Assembly: GCA_009781045.1 (NCBI GenBank) | Contig: WQYW01000034.1 | Coordinates: forward strand, 1 to 38,753 | Source of the DNA: Alphaproteobacteria bacterium | GTDB lineage: Bacteria; Pseudomonadota; Alphaproteobacteria; Rhizobiales; Xanthobacteraceae | Length of the DNA stretch: 38,753 nt | Direction: 5' to 3' | Part shown: piece after piece, positions 1 through 9,056 of the stretch | How positions within the stretch are numbered: position 1 is the stretch's first letter | Layout: each line of letters opens with the position of its first letter | The notes under the pieces: model-generated | The model's input: the letters and a program-made list of their open reading frames with translations, nothing else | Databases searched by the model: none | What the model was told of the DNA's origin: nothing | Position numbers and translations under genes: made by a program

Positions 1-1445
1 ACTCGTCTGGGTATGCCTTTACCATCTTCCCCTCCCGACGGCGAATCATTGCGAGAGACTCGCAAATTTCTAAGTGCTTGGGAATCCGGAAAAATATTTT
101 GGTTCGCATTCGATTCCATCTGACCGAAAACCGCTCTAGGATCGGTGGATCGGTCGACGTGTGCCTGGCCGCAGAAGGAGACAGGAGTTCGGAGTTGGAT
201 TTCAATTGCCGTTGTTGCTCAAAGATAAGCTGCGAGTAATAAGCGTTGCCTGAATTCTTACCAGATTGATTATATCAAGCGTACTGCAACGTCTGAGAAT
301 GAAGAAGACGTGGAGGAAGACTGGGCCCTGCGGTGCGAAAGACAGACGCAATTCCCTGACTTTGCGGTTGCGAAGTGCGGCGATGGCGGTCCTTCCCCTG
401 ACCCGAATTTCGAACTTCACGCAGATACGGCATGCTGAGGGCCGGATGTGGCGATGCCATTAGGCGGCTGACTGTGTTTCGGCCGGTCGTCGGCTTATCG
501 TTATCGCCTCCGCTGGACCTCACCAGATTTACGTCCGATAGACCGCTCGTCGCTCGTCACCGAAACGCTGCTGTGCAGGCAATTGCTTTCCGCGATAGCA
601 GAGAGCCCGACCGCCGCGGACAGTAGAGCACGGGCCTCGTTCCAATCGTTGGCTGGGGGTTTGAGACGCGGGTCGCCGTTGGTAGCGGGGGTGATGTACT
701 GGAGGAGTCAACTCTTTAGTCTGCGCTCCAGGGACGCTTGCTCTTCGGCTTGTGGCGAGCTGCAGTTCAAAGTCGTCTTCTGAGGGTTGGCAGGAGTTTT
801 CCGCGGGCGACGGTATCGTCGGTGCTGCGTTCATCAGGCAGCTCATTGTGCCGTGGCTTGCGCGCGGCAGGGCGGGGGCCCTTCATGCGGTCCTGGGCGA
901 AAACCCGACCGGCGATTTCCGCCTTGATGCTCGCGATACCCGTTTTCCATCCGCGGGAGCAGGACTCCTACCGCGGCCAGATCCGGTGCTGTCCGCGGTG
1001 TCTGGACACCTGGTTGCGGCGGCAAAGCAGATTGGCGGCGTTCTCTGCATTGCGCTCAAGAAAAGTTGTTGGCAAAAGAAATCCGCCAGACTTTCGAGGA
1101 TATTGAAGTGCCTGAAGCGGGGCCGTGACCGGCCTTGGAACGGTGCCTGCCCCGAAAATGCCATGATTTGGCCCATCATCGCGGCGGTTGCCCGAACCCG
1201 ATCCGATTGTCTCCGATTGTCTCCGTACCCGCACCTCATTTTCCGGAACCCGCTTTATGTCTCAATCGATTGTCTGCTGGGCTGACCTCGAGAAGGCTGC
1301 CGTGGTCCGAGACCCGCGCTTCACCGCAGCGCTCCATGGCGTTGCAAGGGGAGAAGTGCTTGAGGGTACTGGCGTGATCGTCGAGCAGTCTGCCGCTGGC
1401 GCCGGCAGTGGGGCGGTGCCGGTGAGGCAGGGGCGTCTTCCAGAC
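1..1445. other. Gene-poor stretch, nothing recognised
   Basis: I see no reading frame here with a recognisable protein family, a good ribosome binding site or consistent coding character; the short open frames on both strands overlap each other and look like chance frames in GC-rich DNA. The only local structure I can point to is a 10-bp tandem repeat (TCCGATTGTC twice, 1202-1221, followed by TCCG). The in-frame extension of the next gene back to a TTG at 1188 does not look like a signal peptide or a beta-barrel segment, so I leave it out of that gene. Confidence 0.6.
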
Positions 1446-2342
1446 ATGCGGGGAGTTGGCATCGCGAAAGGCGGGACTCGCAGGCCGGAGTTCCGATCCT
1501 GTTTTCGGCGATGGCTGGTGTTTCTCCTCAGCGTCCTGTTCGGCGCGGCTGGCTTGCCGGATGGCGCAGCGGCGCAAACCGCATTCACTTTACCGGCACC
1601 GGCCTATGGGCCGATGTTGTCGGGAAGCTGGACCGCCACGCTCGGCGCGGAGGGTTCGTGGAGTCCGCGATTCGAAGGGGCGAAGACCGGGGTGGTCGGT
1701 GCACTCCCCCTCATCAGCATCCAGCGCGCGGGTTCGGCAGAAGGATTTCGCAGTTCCCGCGACAGCAATATCAGTGTCGCACTGCTCGATTTCGGTGGCC
1801 TGCGCGCCGGACCCGCAGCGAGTTTTGTCTGGGCGCGGAAAGAGAGCAGCAATGCTGCGCTCAAGGGTCTGGGCGATGTCAATATGGCCTTCGAGCTTGG
1901 CGGCTATGTCGAATATTTTCCCTATGACTGGCTGCGTCTGCGCAACGACACCCGTGCCGGGCTTGGCGGCCATCAGGGTGTCACCTCTGATTTCGCGGCC
2001 GATTTCATCCTTCCCGTCACCCCGGCCCTGACCTTCTCGGCCGGACCCCGCTTCACCTATGCGAGTGCTGGCGCGGTTTCGCCCTATTTCAGCATCGATG
2101 CCGCACAGGCGGCGTTGAGCGGACTGGACCGCTTCAACGCCGGCGGCGGTGCTCACCGTGTGGGTGCCGGCGGACAGATCCGCTACAACATCGATCCCCG
2201 CTGGGAAGTGCATTCCTATCTCGAATACGGCCGCCTGCTCGGCGACGCCAGCCAGAGCCCGCTGGTTGCGGTGCGCGGCTCGCCGAATCAGACTTCCGTC
2301 GGTGTCGGCGCCTCCTATTCCTTCGATTTCCAGATCAGATAG
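1446..2342 (+). CDS. MipA/OmpV family outer membrane protein
   Basis: Predicted outer-membrane beta-barrel protein of 298 residues. The N-terminus is basic (residues 1-22), followed by a hydrophobic stretch WLVFLLSVLFGAAGL and a likely signal-peptidase site after AAA at about residue 43. The mature part has the MipA/OmpV look: an early P-x-Y-x(7)-W motif, then alternating amphipathic strands such as GGYVEYFPYDWLRLR and VGVGASYSFDF, ending in an aromatic-rich last strand. The family includes MipA, a scaffold linking lytic transglycosylase and penicillin-binding protein in E. coli; in alphaproteobacteria most members have no proven role. I chose the ATG at 1446 because it places the signal peptide near the N-terminus; a TTG 258 bases upstream keeps the frame open but adds non-signal-like sequence. 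It lies 18 bases before the next gene and probably shares its transcript. Confidence 0.8.
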   Translation: MRGVGIAKGGTRRPEFRSCFRRWLVFLLSVLFGAAGLPDGAAAQTAFTLPAPAYGPMLSGSWTATLGAEGSWSPRFEGAKTGVVGALPLISIQRAGSAEGFRSSRDSNISVALLDFGGLRAGPAASFVWARKESSNAALKGLGDVNMAFELGGYVEYFPYDWLRLRNDTRAGLGGHQGVTSDFAADFILPVTPALTFSAGPRFTYASAGAVSPYFSIDAAQAALSGLDRFNAGGGAHRVGAGGQIRYNIDPRWEVHSYLEYGRLLGDASQSPLVAVRGSPNQTSVGVGASYSFDFQIR

Positions 2343-2360
2343 CCGAAAGGCCTCGCCGAT

Positions 2361-3110
2361 ATGCTGCGACGAGCTGTGCTGTTGATGCTCTTTCTCGCTC
2401 CATTTCTCCTGGGCCCGGTCGGGAGTGCAAAGGCGCTGTTTGAAAGCCGTGACGACAGGTTGGGGGCGATCCGAAGCATCGGCATCATCGTCGCCGTCGG
2501 CGATCAGTTCACCTTTGCCAAAAGCGGGCTTGGCACCGACAGGAGCAGCCGCAGCATCGGAATCGGGGAATGGGGCGTGGACGAGGCGATCGCAAAACAG
2601 GTGGGCGAACTGGTAGGGCGCCGCTTCCAGGTCACGCCGGTGACCTGGTCCCGTTCCGCCTTTTTTGCCGACAGTGGCACGTCGCCCGGCTTTTCGATGT
2701 TTCGCGGCGACCGATTTGCGAAGCGGGTGCAAAGTGAGGTGCAGCCACAGGGACTCGACGCCTATATCGTGATCACCAAAGCGCGGGTTGATCTCGGTGC
2801 CGGCGGCCGCAAGGTCGACGGACTCGGCCTCATCACTTTCCGCACCCTGATGGAAACCTACACTGCGCTCCACGCCTTCTATGAAATCCGCGTCATCGAC
2901 GGCAGGAGCTTCGACGTCATTGAGGAAATGACGGCGGGGCCGCTGGCTGCAGACCTGAGGAAAAATCACAGACTGGCGGGCCCGGCTCGTCTTTATGAGG
3001 GCAGCGTCACCGCCGTGACCGACGCGGGAGACGCGGGTCTGCATCGCGCCATTCTTGATCTGATTGCGCAGAGCCTGCCGATGACGCTTGAATCCATGCA
3101 TCTTCGCTGA
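2361..3110 (+). CDS. Secreted or periplasmic protein of unknown function
   Basis: 249-residue protein with a clear signal peptide (residues 1-26: basic MLRR, hydrophobic core LLMLFLAPFLLG, likely cleavage after SAKA). The mature part has mixed alpha/beta character with no cysteines, no membrane segments and no motif I can assign to an enzyme family. Segments such as GIIVAVGDQFTF, LDAYIVITKARVDL and AFYEIRVIDGRSFDVIEE look like alternating beta strands. A ribosome binding site (AAAGG, 2346-2350) precedes the ATG. It begins 18 bases after the MipA-like gene on the same strand, so a joint role in the envelope is a reasonable inference, but the function is unknown. Confidence 0.8.
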   Translation: MLRRAVLLMLFLAPFLLGPVGSAKALFESRDDRLGAIRSIGIIVAVGDQFTFAKSGLGTDRSSRSIGIGEWGVDEAIAKQVGELVGRRFQVTPVTWSRSAFFADSGTSPGFSMFRGDRFAKRVQSEVQPQGLDAYIVITKARVDLGAGGRKVDGLGLITFRTLMETYTALHAFYEIRVIDGRSFDVIEEMTAGPLAADLRKNHRLAGPARLYEGSVTAVTDAGDAGLHRAILDLIAQSLPMTLESMHLR

Positions 3111-3167
3111 TCGCACGGGGGGGCCGACGCGGCGCTTTCACGACAAGGCCCGCGCGCGCGAGCCGGC

Positions 3168-3965
3168 TCAGTGGCCGGCCTTGCGCCAGCCGGCGGCGCG
3201 GGCCTCATCCTCCGAACAGAACCAGCGTTCGCCGAGGCCCTTGTTCATATGGGTCCGGGCATAGGCGCTTGTGCCGGGGAGATGATAGATGCGCTCGCCG
3301 TTGCGGTTGACATTGCCCTTGATGGTGCAGGCAGGTGAGGGGGCACCCCGCGAAGACCGCGGTGTCAGGAGCTGGGCCTGCGCCGTCACCGGAACACTGA
3401 GCGCGCCCTGGATCACGGTGCCGCGGTTGCGGTGGCGCCAGTCCCAGGGGGCGATGAAAGCTCCGGACCACATGCCGCGCCGGGCATTGCGGGCCTCGTC
3501 CTCCTCCGTGCGATAGTCCGGCGCGTAGTGCACATAGGCGAGCGCCAGTCCTTGCCGCACCATCCAGGCGTTGAGATCTTCGCCGCCGAGCCGGCACACG
3601 GCAAGCGTACGGCCGTAGCGGTCAAGGCCGCGGCCGGCACAGGACATCGGCCGCCCGGCGACATGCTCCGCGAGGCGGTCGCGCGCGGTGAGGCCGCAGT
3701 TCCAGCGCTTCGCCGCAGCATCGAGGCAGATCTGGTCGGTCTCGGGCGCGTCAATGCCGAACAGGCGGATATGGCGGGCATCAATCGTGACGGTGTCGCC
3801 GTCGACGATTCGGGCGACGCCGGAGATGTCGTCGCTGCCGGCGGCGGCACGAGCCGTGACGGGGAAAAGTGCCAGCAGCGCCAGGAGCGGCCACAACAGG
3901 CGCGGGTGCGTGCCGAAGTCGGGTTTCTCAGTGGGGCGTCCAGGCGGGCCGGGACTGCGGCTCAT
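3168..3965 (-). CDS. Thermonuclease (SNase-like) with C-terminal sunset-like domain
   Basis: 265-residue exported protein. After a basic, proline-rich N-terminus there is a hydrophobic signal or anchor at 23-38 (LLWPLLALLALFPVTA). Residues about 48-165 form a staphylococcal-nuclease-like domain: VDGDT at 54-58, R67, GIDAPE at 70-75 and DRYGR at 115-119. These match the calcium-binding aspartates and the catalytic Arg/Glu/Arg positions of the family, so activity on phosphodiesters is plausible. Residues 212-262 resemble the small 'sunset' domain seen after such nucleases (CTIKGN, IYHLPGTSAY, GERWFCSEDEARAAGWR). It is the second gene of a minus-strand pair, starting 23 bases after the deacetylase stop. 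The substrate in vivo is unknown; related proteins may act on DNA or serve other roles at the envelope. Confidence 0.85.
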   Translation of the reverse strand: MSRSPGPPGRPTEKPDFGTHPRLLWPLLALLALFPVTARAAAGSDDISGVARIVDGDTVTIDARHIRLFGIDAPETDQICLDAAAKRWNCGLTARDRLAEHVAGRPMSCAGRGLDRYGRTLAVCRLGGEDLNAWMVRQGLALAYVHYAPDYRTEEDEARNARRGMWSGAFIAPWDWRHRNRGTVIQGALSVPVTAQAQLLTPRSSRGAPSPACTIKGNVNRNGERIYHLPGTSAYARTHMNKGLGERWFCSEDEARAAGWRKAGH

Positions 3966-3988
3966 GGCGGGCCATCCATCCGTTGTGG

Positions 3989-5089
3989 CTACTGCGACAC
4001 CGTGCGCACGGCGCTGGTCAGCGGCGCGCGCAGGGCCGGCATTCTGAAGTCCTTGAGGATCGCCGCGTCATATTCCGGTTCGGTTTCATAAGGAGCCCGC
4101 GTCGTGATCCGCACCACGCGATAGCCGCCTTCCTTGAGGCGGCGCAGCAGCGCCGGCAGCGCGATCGCGGTGTTCTTCTGGAAGTCGTGCATGAGGATGA
4201 TGCCCTTGTGGCGCTTTTCGAGTTCGCTCATCACCCGCTCGACGATTTTGTCCGGCGTAGAGGTGCGGCGGAAATCAAGCGAATCGATGTCCGCGGAGAA
4301 CATGCCGACATGGCGTTGGGCGAGATAGGAGACGGCGGCGGCGTTGGACTGCAGCTGGGGAAAACGAAACAGCGGCGCCGGACTGTTGCCCAGCACCAGT
4401 TTCGCGGCGGAAAAGCCCTTTTCAACTTCGTCCTTGACCTGCTGAGCGCCAAGCTTTTTGCTGTTGAGATTGGCGTGGGACCAGGTATGGGTGCCGATGA
4501 TGTGGCCGGCGGCCTGGACCTGGCGCAGCAGTTCGGGATGGTAGCTGGCATGTTTGCCGATGGTGAAGAACACGCCGGTGGTGCATTCGTCGGCCAGCGC
4601 CTTGAGGACCGCAGGCGTGTTGCCGGGCCAGGGGCCGTCGTCGAAGCTCAGCACCACCTCTTTGTCGTTGAGGAAGTCCATCGCTGCAGTGCGGGCATTG
4701 CCGAAGCTGGGGCCCTCGGAAGTGTCGATTTCGACCACGCGGCCGATGCCGAGCGCGTCGCTGTTGGCACAGGCCGCTGCCGGAGCGCTCTGCGCTCGCG
4801 CTGTCGCCCGTGCCGCAGGTACGGAGGCGGTGACATCGACGTCGTTTCGCAGCACCCGGGTCGGCAAGGCTGGGGCCGGGAGGGTGAGCGGCAGGCCGCG
4901 GTTCGGTCGCACCGAAATCGTCCAGGCTGCGGTCTGTGACGCGTGGGTGAAGGTCAGGTACCACATGCCGATGATCAGGCCGGTGGCGATGACGCAGCTA
5001 ACCATAAGGCTCAACGCATTACGGATCATGACTCTTCCCAAAACAGCAGGTATGAAATCCGGCAGACGGGCCCAGCCGGGGCGCGTCAT
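3989..5089 (-). CDS. Polysaccharide deacetylase family protein (NodB homology domain)
   Basis: 366 residues. A single membrane segment at about 25-45 (LSLMVSCVIATGLIIGMWYL) anchors a periplasmic catalytic domain (about 143-340), with an Ala/Pro-rich linker between. All carbohydrate esterase 4 motifs are visible: LSFDDGP with the Asp pair at 150-151, THTWSH with the metal-binding His at 201 and 205, RFPQ at 242-245 (usually RxPY), ADIDSLDF near 266-273, and LMHD with His301. The expected reaction is zinc-dependent N-deacetylation of an amino sugar polymer such as peptidoglycan or exopolysaccharide; the sequence does not fix the substrate. An alternative ATG at 5029 (residue 21) lies directly before the membrane segment and would give 346 residues. 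It is followed after 23 bases by the thermonuclease-like gene. Confidence 0.88.
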   Translation of the reverse strand: MTRPGWARLPDFIPAVLGRVMIRNALSLMVSCVIATGLIIGMWYLTFTHASQTAAWTISVRPNRGLPLTLPAPALPTRVLRNDVDVTASVPAARATARAQSAPAAACANSDALGIGRVVEIDTSEGPSFGNARTAAMDFLNDKEVVLSFDDGPWPGNTPAVLKALADECTTGVFFTIGKHASYHPELLRQVQAAGHIIGTHTWSHANLNSKKLGAQQVKDEVEKGFSAAKLVLGNSPAPLFRFPQLQSNAAAVSYLAQRHVGMFSADIDSLDFRRTSTPDKIVERVMSELEKRHKGIILMHDFQKNTAIALPALLRRLKEGGYRVVRITTRAPYETEPEYDAAILKDFRMPALRAPLTSAVRTVSQ

Positions 5090-5204
5090 TCCCGCATGAT
5101 TGATGCGAAGGAACCGTTAACGCCGCTGCCGGCGCCCACAAGTTTGACAGTCTGTGTCCGGAGAGTGGGAAAAATGGGAAGAGGGGTTAAGGATTTGTCA
5201 GGTT

Positions 5205-6893
5205 TCAGGTGCTGCTGCCGGCTGCTGGCGGCACTGCGGTGATCGGCTCCGGCTGCGCCCGGTCGGGAGTTTCGTCCTTCCAGCGCACCGAGCCGAAGGG
5301 GCGCTCCAGCATGCGTCGCACCGCAATCGGCCCCGGTCCCTGGTGGAAGCTGTTGGCACGATCATAAAGCGCGCGCTCAAGCAGGCTGGGGCGGTTGCGC
5401 AGGCGCAGGTAATCGAGCCAGGTCGGGCAGTGGTAGCGTTCGGTCCATAATTCGGGGCGGGCGATGTTGCGGGCCAGCGACCAGCCATAGGCGCCGTTGC
5501 GCTGGCGCGACAGCTGCACATCCTGCATCAGATTGTAGAATTCCCGCGCCTGTTCCTGACTGACGCGATATTCGATTTCGATGACGAGCGGACCGCTGCG
5601 CCCGGTCAGGGCCAGCATCACCTCGGGGTCGGCGAGGATCTCGGCGTCTTCATGGCGGGCGCCGATGCGCGGGATGGTCAGAAACAGACCAAGCAGAGGC
5701 GAAACCAGCATCAGGGTGGCGGCTGCAAGCAGCGCGGTCTCAAGCCCGGCGCTGTCGGTGAGGCGGCCCCAGAACCAGCTGCCGGCGGCAATGCCGCCGG
5801 AGATTGCGGCCTGATAGGCCGCCAGCGCCCGACCGGCGACCCAGCGCGGGGCGGAGAGCTGCACGGCGATATTGAACAGCGCCACCGAGGCCATCCACAC
5901 CGCGCCGGAAAGCACCAGCGCGGCTGCGGTCAGTGCCGGGGACCGGCTGACGGCGATGACGGCAATCGCCAGCGCCATGAGAATGGCGCAGAGCCGCACA
6001 GCGGTCTCGCCTCCCATGCGTTTGCGCAATTCGCTGATATTGAGCGCGCCGATGACGGCACCGATGCCGAAGGCGCCGAGCAGGATGCCGTAGGTCTCCG
6101 CATTACTGCCGAGACGGTCGCGGGCCACCAGCGGCAGCAGCGCCATGACCACGCTGCCGATGAAGCCCATCACCGCGGTGCGCGTCACCACCACCTTGAT
6201 GGAGGGGGAGTTGGCGATGTAGCGCACGCCGGAGATCATGGCGCGCCACAGCCGCTCTCGGGGCAGGCGCGAGGGCTCGCTGACCCGACGCCAGAGAAAC
6301 AGCACGATCAGCAGCGGCACATAGGACAGGGCATTGACGCCGAAAGCCACCACCGCGCCGGCCAGCGCGACGATGACGCCGCCGATCGCCGGGCCGAAGC
6401 TGCGGGCGATATTGTAGCTGATGCTGTTGAGGGCGATGGCTGCGGGCACCGCGTCGGCGGGCACCTGCTCGTTGATCGAGGCCTGCCAGGACGGCCCGAA
6501 CAGCGCATTGCCGCTGCCGACGATGAAGCAGAAGGCGAGCAGCAGCTGCGGCCCCATGACGCCGAGCCCGGCGACCACCGTGAGCGCGGTGGCACCGAGG
6601 AGCGCGATCGACAGCGAGATCAGGGTGACGATGCGGCGGTCATACATGTCGGCGATGGCGCCGGCGGGCATGGCGATGAACATCACCGGAAGCGACAGCG
6701 CGGTCTGCACCAGCGCCACCTTGTCGGCCGAGGCGGCCATCGCGGTCATCGCCCAGGCGGCGCCGACGCTCTGCACCATCAGCCCGAGATTGGAGAACAT
6801 GCTGGCAAACCAGATGTTGCGGAACACGTGATGGCGCAGCGGGGCGACGATGGTGTCGCCGCCGCGGCTGGGGCGCGGGCGATTTTCGGTCAT
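5205..6893 (-). CDS. MFS transporter (MFS_3/EntS-like) with C-terminal soluble domain
   Basis: 562-residue inner-membrane transporter. Residues about 20-415 carry roughly 12 hydrophobic segments and the MFS cytoplasmic-loop signature between helices 2 and 3 (AGAIADMYDRRIVTL). The first half resembles the MFS_3 branch that includes the enterobactin exporter EntS, so export of a small molecule or xenobiotic is likely, but the substrate is unknown. Residues about 420-545 form a soluble extension (VIEIEYRVSQEQAREFYNLM through FHQGPGPIAVRRMLERPFGS) resembling an antibiotic-monooxygenase-like ferredoxin fold; as far as I know this extension is common in this proteobacterial subfamily rather than a new fusion. 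The ATG is preceded by GAGGGAC at a suitable distance. It stands alone on the minus strand, with 115 bases between it and the deacetylase gene. Confidence 0.88.
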   Translation of the reverse strand: MTENRPRPSRGGDTIVAPLRHHVFRNIWFASMFSNLGLMVQSVGAAWAMTAMAASADKVALVQTALSLPVMFIAMPAGAIADMYDRRIVTLISLSIALLGATALTVVAGLGVMGPQLLLAFCFIVGSGNALFGPSWQASINEQVPADAVPAAIALNSISYNIARSFGPAIGGVIVALAGAVVAFGVNALSYVPLLIVLFLWRRVSEPSRLPRERLWRAMISGVRYIANSPSIKVVVTRTAVMGFIGSVVMALLPLVARDRLGSNAETYGILLGAFGIGAVIGALNISELRKRMGGETAVRLCAILMALAIAVIAVSRSPALTAAALVLSGAVWMASVALFNIAVQLSAPRWVAGRALAAYQAAISGGIAAGSWFWGRLTDSAGLETALLAAATLMLVSPLLGLFLTIPRIGARHEDAEILADPEVMLALTGRSGPLVIEIEYRVSQEQAREFYNLMQDVQLSRQRNGAYGWSLARNIARPELWTERYHCPTWLDYLRLRNRPSLLERALYDRANSFHQGPGPIAVRRMLERPFGSVRWKDETPDRAQPEPITAVPPAAGSST

Positions 6894-7159
6894 GTCCCTC
6901 GTTTTCCAATCGCTTCTTTTCAGGGGGGCGTGATGCCTGCAAAGGCGGCGGGCTGTAAAGTGGCCCGGGCCAAGGGCCCCCGATGTGCCCCGCGCATGTG
7001 GGGCGAAGCGGATTTTGCGGTGGATGAAATGTGCAGACAGGATGCGGATGGAAAGCGCCGGGGCTTGCGCCGGAGCGCCGCCTTGCCCATCGTGGGGGCA
7101 CGTAAATCGGGTGCCTTAACGCCCTTAAGGCAGGTTTCCCAAGCGTTGAGGATGCGGAC

Positions 7160-7642
7160 ATGCTGGACGGACTGCGGCAGTTCATCGTCGAGATGGTTTC
7201 ATCCCGGCAGCACTCGGGATTCGGCGAGAGCGATTATCGCCTCGCCGCCACTGCACTGCTGATCCATGTGATGGCGCTCGACGGCACACCGTCGGAGCCG
7301 GGGAAGCGCAAGCTTCACGGCCTGATCCGGAGACAGTTCAGCCTCGATACCGAAGCCGCCGACGAGCTGATTCAATCGGCGATGGCGCTCGAGGGCGATG
7401 CCGTCGATCTTGACGAGTTGACCGGCGTCATCGTCCGCTCGCTTGATGAGACAGGCCGCAAGCGTATCGTCACCATGATGTGGGAAATGGTCTTCGTCGA
7501 CGGCAAGGTGAGCGAATTCGAAGACAGCGTGGTGTGGCGCGCCTGTGACCTGCTCGGGGTTTCGCCCCACGACCGCGACGGACTGAAGCGCGACGTGGAA
7601 CTCGGCCATGGTCACCGGCCCGGGCACCCGCCGGTGGCGTAA
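7160..7642 (+). CDS. TerB family tellurite-resistance-like protein
   Basis: 160-residue soluble, mostly helical protein. Residues about 20-145 match the TerB-like fold: an acidic helix pattern with two similar halves, each having a hydrophobic helix ending in an acidic turn (LLIHVMALDGTPSEPGKRK and MMWEMVFVDGKVSEFEDSV). The D-G-x-x-S-x-x-E pattern in both halves is typical of TerB proteins and is thought to bind metal. Many alphaproteobacteria carry such a stand-alone protein without a ter operon, and none is present here, so tellurite resistance should not be assumed. The ATG is preceded by GAGGA (7149-7153). The last ten residues (GHRPGHPPVA) look unstructured. It converges on the transpeptidase gene with 37 bases between stops. 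Confidence 0.8.
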   Translation: MLDGLRQFIVEMVSSRQHSGFGESDYRLAATALLIHVMALDGTPSEPGKRKLHGLIRRQFSLDTEAADELIQSAMALEGDAVDLDELTGVIVRSLDETGRKRIVTMMWEMVFVDGKVSEFEDSVVWRACDLLGVSPHDRDGLKRDVELGHGHRPGHPPVA

Positions 7643-7679
7643 TCCTTCTGTGCCGGGCGCGACCCCGGGCGTGCGGTGA

Positions 7680-9056
7680 TCAGCGCCAGAGCACCGTGAA
7701 ATCACGGCCCCTGCCGGTTTCGTCCGGGTCAATGCCCTGATCGGAGACGATGATGGAGGCACCCGGGACCAGCAGTTCCCGGATCCGCGCCATGGTCTCC
7801 GTGGGGATGGCAATCCGGTCCAGGGCTTCGGCTGCGCTGTCCTGCGGGGCTGTGGCGCTCTCGGGTGCAACCTCGGCCTTGCGGTGGCGGTGACGGGGAT
7901 TGCGCTCGGCCTCATCGGCTGCCGGGCTCCGTTGCGGCAGCGAGACCACTGACCAGCGCAGTGCGCTGGCATCCCCGGGGTCGGAGACTGCGGTGAAGAC
8001 ATGGGTGCCGAGCGGCCGGTCGGTCGGCGTGATCCTGACCGGGGCGTCGAACAGGGCCGCGAAATTCTCCCGCACATAGACTTTGGACTGGCTGCCGCTG
8101 ATGAAGACCGCGATCGCAGCGTCGGGCTTGCGGGAGGCCGGATTTGCCGGGGCGGCTGTGGCAGATGAAACCGGTTCTGCATCCACAACCAGGACCCCGG
8201 CTGGCGCGTTTTCCGCCGCAATTGTGTTGGTGACCGGGACCGCGTCGTCATGGGTAAGGAGAACGTTGGTTATCTCTTCCTGGTGTCCGACGGTCGATCG
8301 CAGTTCCGGCACCGCCTGCGGCGGCTCCGGCACTTCACTGGGTGCGGTTTCAACCGGTGCGATATCGGGGGGCGGACCGGGCCGGGCGGCGCTGGCGAGG
8401 GCCGGTCGCAGCAGCAGTTGGCCGGAGGCCAGCAGAGGATGGGAGAAGGAAGAGGGCGCGAGTTCGCCCGGGGTGACGATCACCCGCGCGCCCGGCGTGG
8501 TCCAGCGATAGAGCCGCCGGGCAAAGGCCGGGGGCAGCCGGATGCAGCCATGGGAGGCGGGATAGCCCGGAAGCAGGCCGGCATGCATGGCGACACCGGA
8601 CCAGGTCAGGCGCTGCATATGTGGCATCGCTGCATTGTGATAGAGATTGGAGCGATGAAACGGCTCTTTTTCGATGACGCTGAAGACGCCCATCGGCGTG
8701 CCGTGTCCGGACCTTCCGGTTGACACCGGAGATTGCGCAAACGCCCCGTTCACGTCGTAGACGGTCAGCTTCTGGTTGCGGATCGAAACACTGATGACAA
8801 CCGGGCCCTGTGGTGCGGGACCAGGCTGGGCTTCCTTGGCGCCGGACGTGCCGCCATGGTGCGGATGGGCGTGGTGGCGCGAGGCATGGACCCGCGAGAC
8901 ATGGACCCGCGAGACATGGACCCGCGAGACATGGACCCGCGAGACATGGACCCGCCCGACGGCGGCGGACGCAGTGGCGGTGACCATGGCGAGCGCCACG
9001 ATGGCGAGACCGGCAAGCCTCGCCGCGGCACGGAAACCTGTGTTTACACAACGCAT
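7680..9056 (-). CDS. L,D-transpeptidase (YkuD domain) with His-rich repeats and a degenerate second domain
   Basis: 458 residues from the ATG at 9056; a GTG at 9104 would add 16. A signal peptide (residues about 8-32, LAGLAIVALAMVTATASA) leads into five repeats of RVH(V/A)S and a His-rich run. A YkuD domain follows (about 87-200) with the catalytic signature MHAGLLPG...ASHGCIRL, nucleophile Cys171. The family forms 3-3 cross-links in peptidoglycan or attaches proteins to it, and the segment HGTPMGVFSVIEK is typical. After a Pro/Glu-rich linker, residues about 317-458 contain a second stretch that starts like a YkuD domain (IAVFISGSQSKVYVRENF, RPLGTHVFTAV) but has no SHGC motif; it may be a non-catalytic binding module. 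I see no strong ribosome binding site for either start, so the start remains uncertain. Confidence 0.85.
   Translation of the reverse strand: MRCVNTGFRAAARLAGLAIVALAMVTATASAAVGRVHVSRVHVSRVHVSRVHVSRVHASRHHAHPHHGGTSGAKEAQPGPAPQGPVVISVSIRNQKLTVYDVNGAFAQSPVSTGRSGHGTPMGVFSVIEKEPFHRSNLYHNAAMPHMQRLTWSGVAMHAGLLPGYPASHGCIRLPPAFARRLYRWTTPGARVIVTPGELAPSSFSHPLLASGQLLLRPALASAARPGPPPDIAPVETAPSEVPEPPQAVPELRSTVGHQEEITNVLLTHDDAVPVTNTIAAENAPAGVLVVDAEPVSSATAAPANPASRKPDAAIAVFISGSQSKVYVRENFAALFDAPVRITPTDRPLGTHVFTAVSDPGDASALRWSVVSLPQRSPAADEAERNPRHRHRKAEVAPESATAPQDSAAEALDRIAIPTETMARIRELLVPGASIIVSDQGIDPDETGRGRDFTVLWR
8886..8960. repeat. 15-bp tandem repeat, five units, inside the transpeptidase gene
   Basis: Four perfect copies of ATGGACCCGCGAGAC (8886-8945) are followed by a fifth with two changes (8946-8960). 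Being 15 bases long the array stays in frame; on the minus strand it encodes the pentapeptide repeat R-V-H-V-S near the mature N-terminus of the transpeptidase. Such arrays can gain or lose units by slippage without breaking the gene. Confidence 0.95.

Noticed and set aside
1590..3116. 508-codon minus-strand open frame opposite the MipA-like and secreted-protein genes
   Set aside because: The plus-strand genes have signal peptides and a family match; the minus-strand product does not.
5652..7262. 536-codon open frame on the plus strand opposite the MFS gene
   Set aside because: Antisense to a clear transporter gene; product is His/Gly/Asp-rich without homology and would also run into the TerB-like gene.
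7160..7642. Tellurite resistance operon
   Set aside because: Only a stand-alone TerB-like protein is present; no other ter genes occur in the window.
8886..8960. CRISPR-like array
   Set aside because: The repeats are 15 bases, directly adjacent without spacers, and in frame within a gene.
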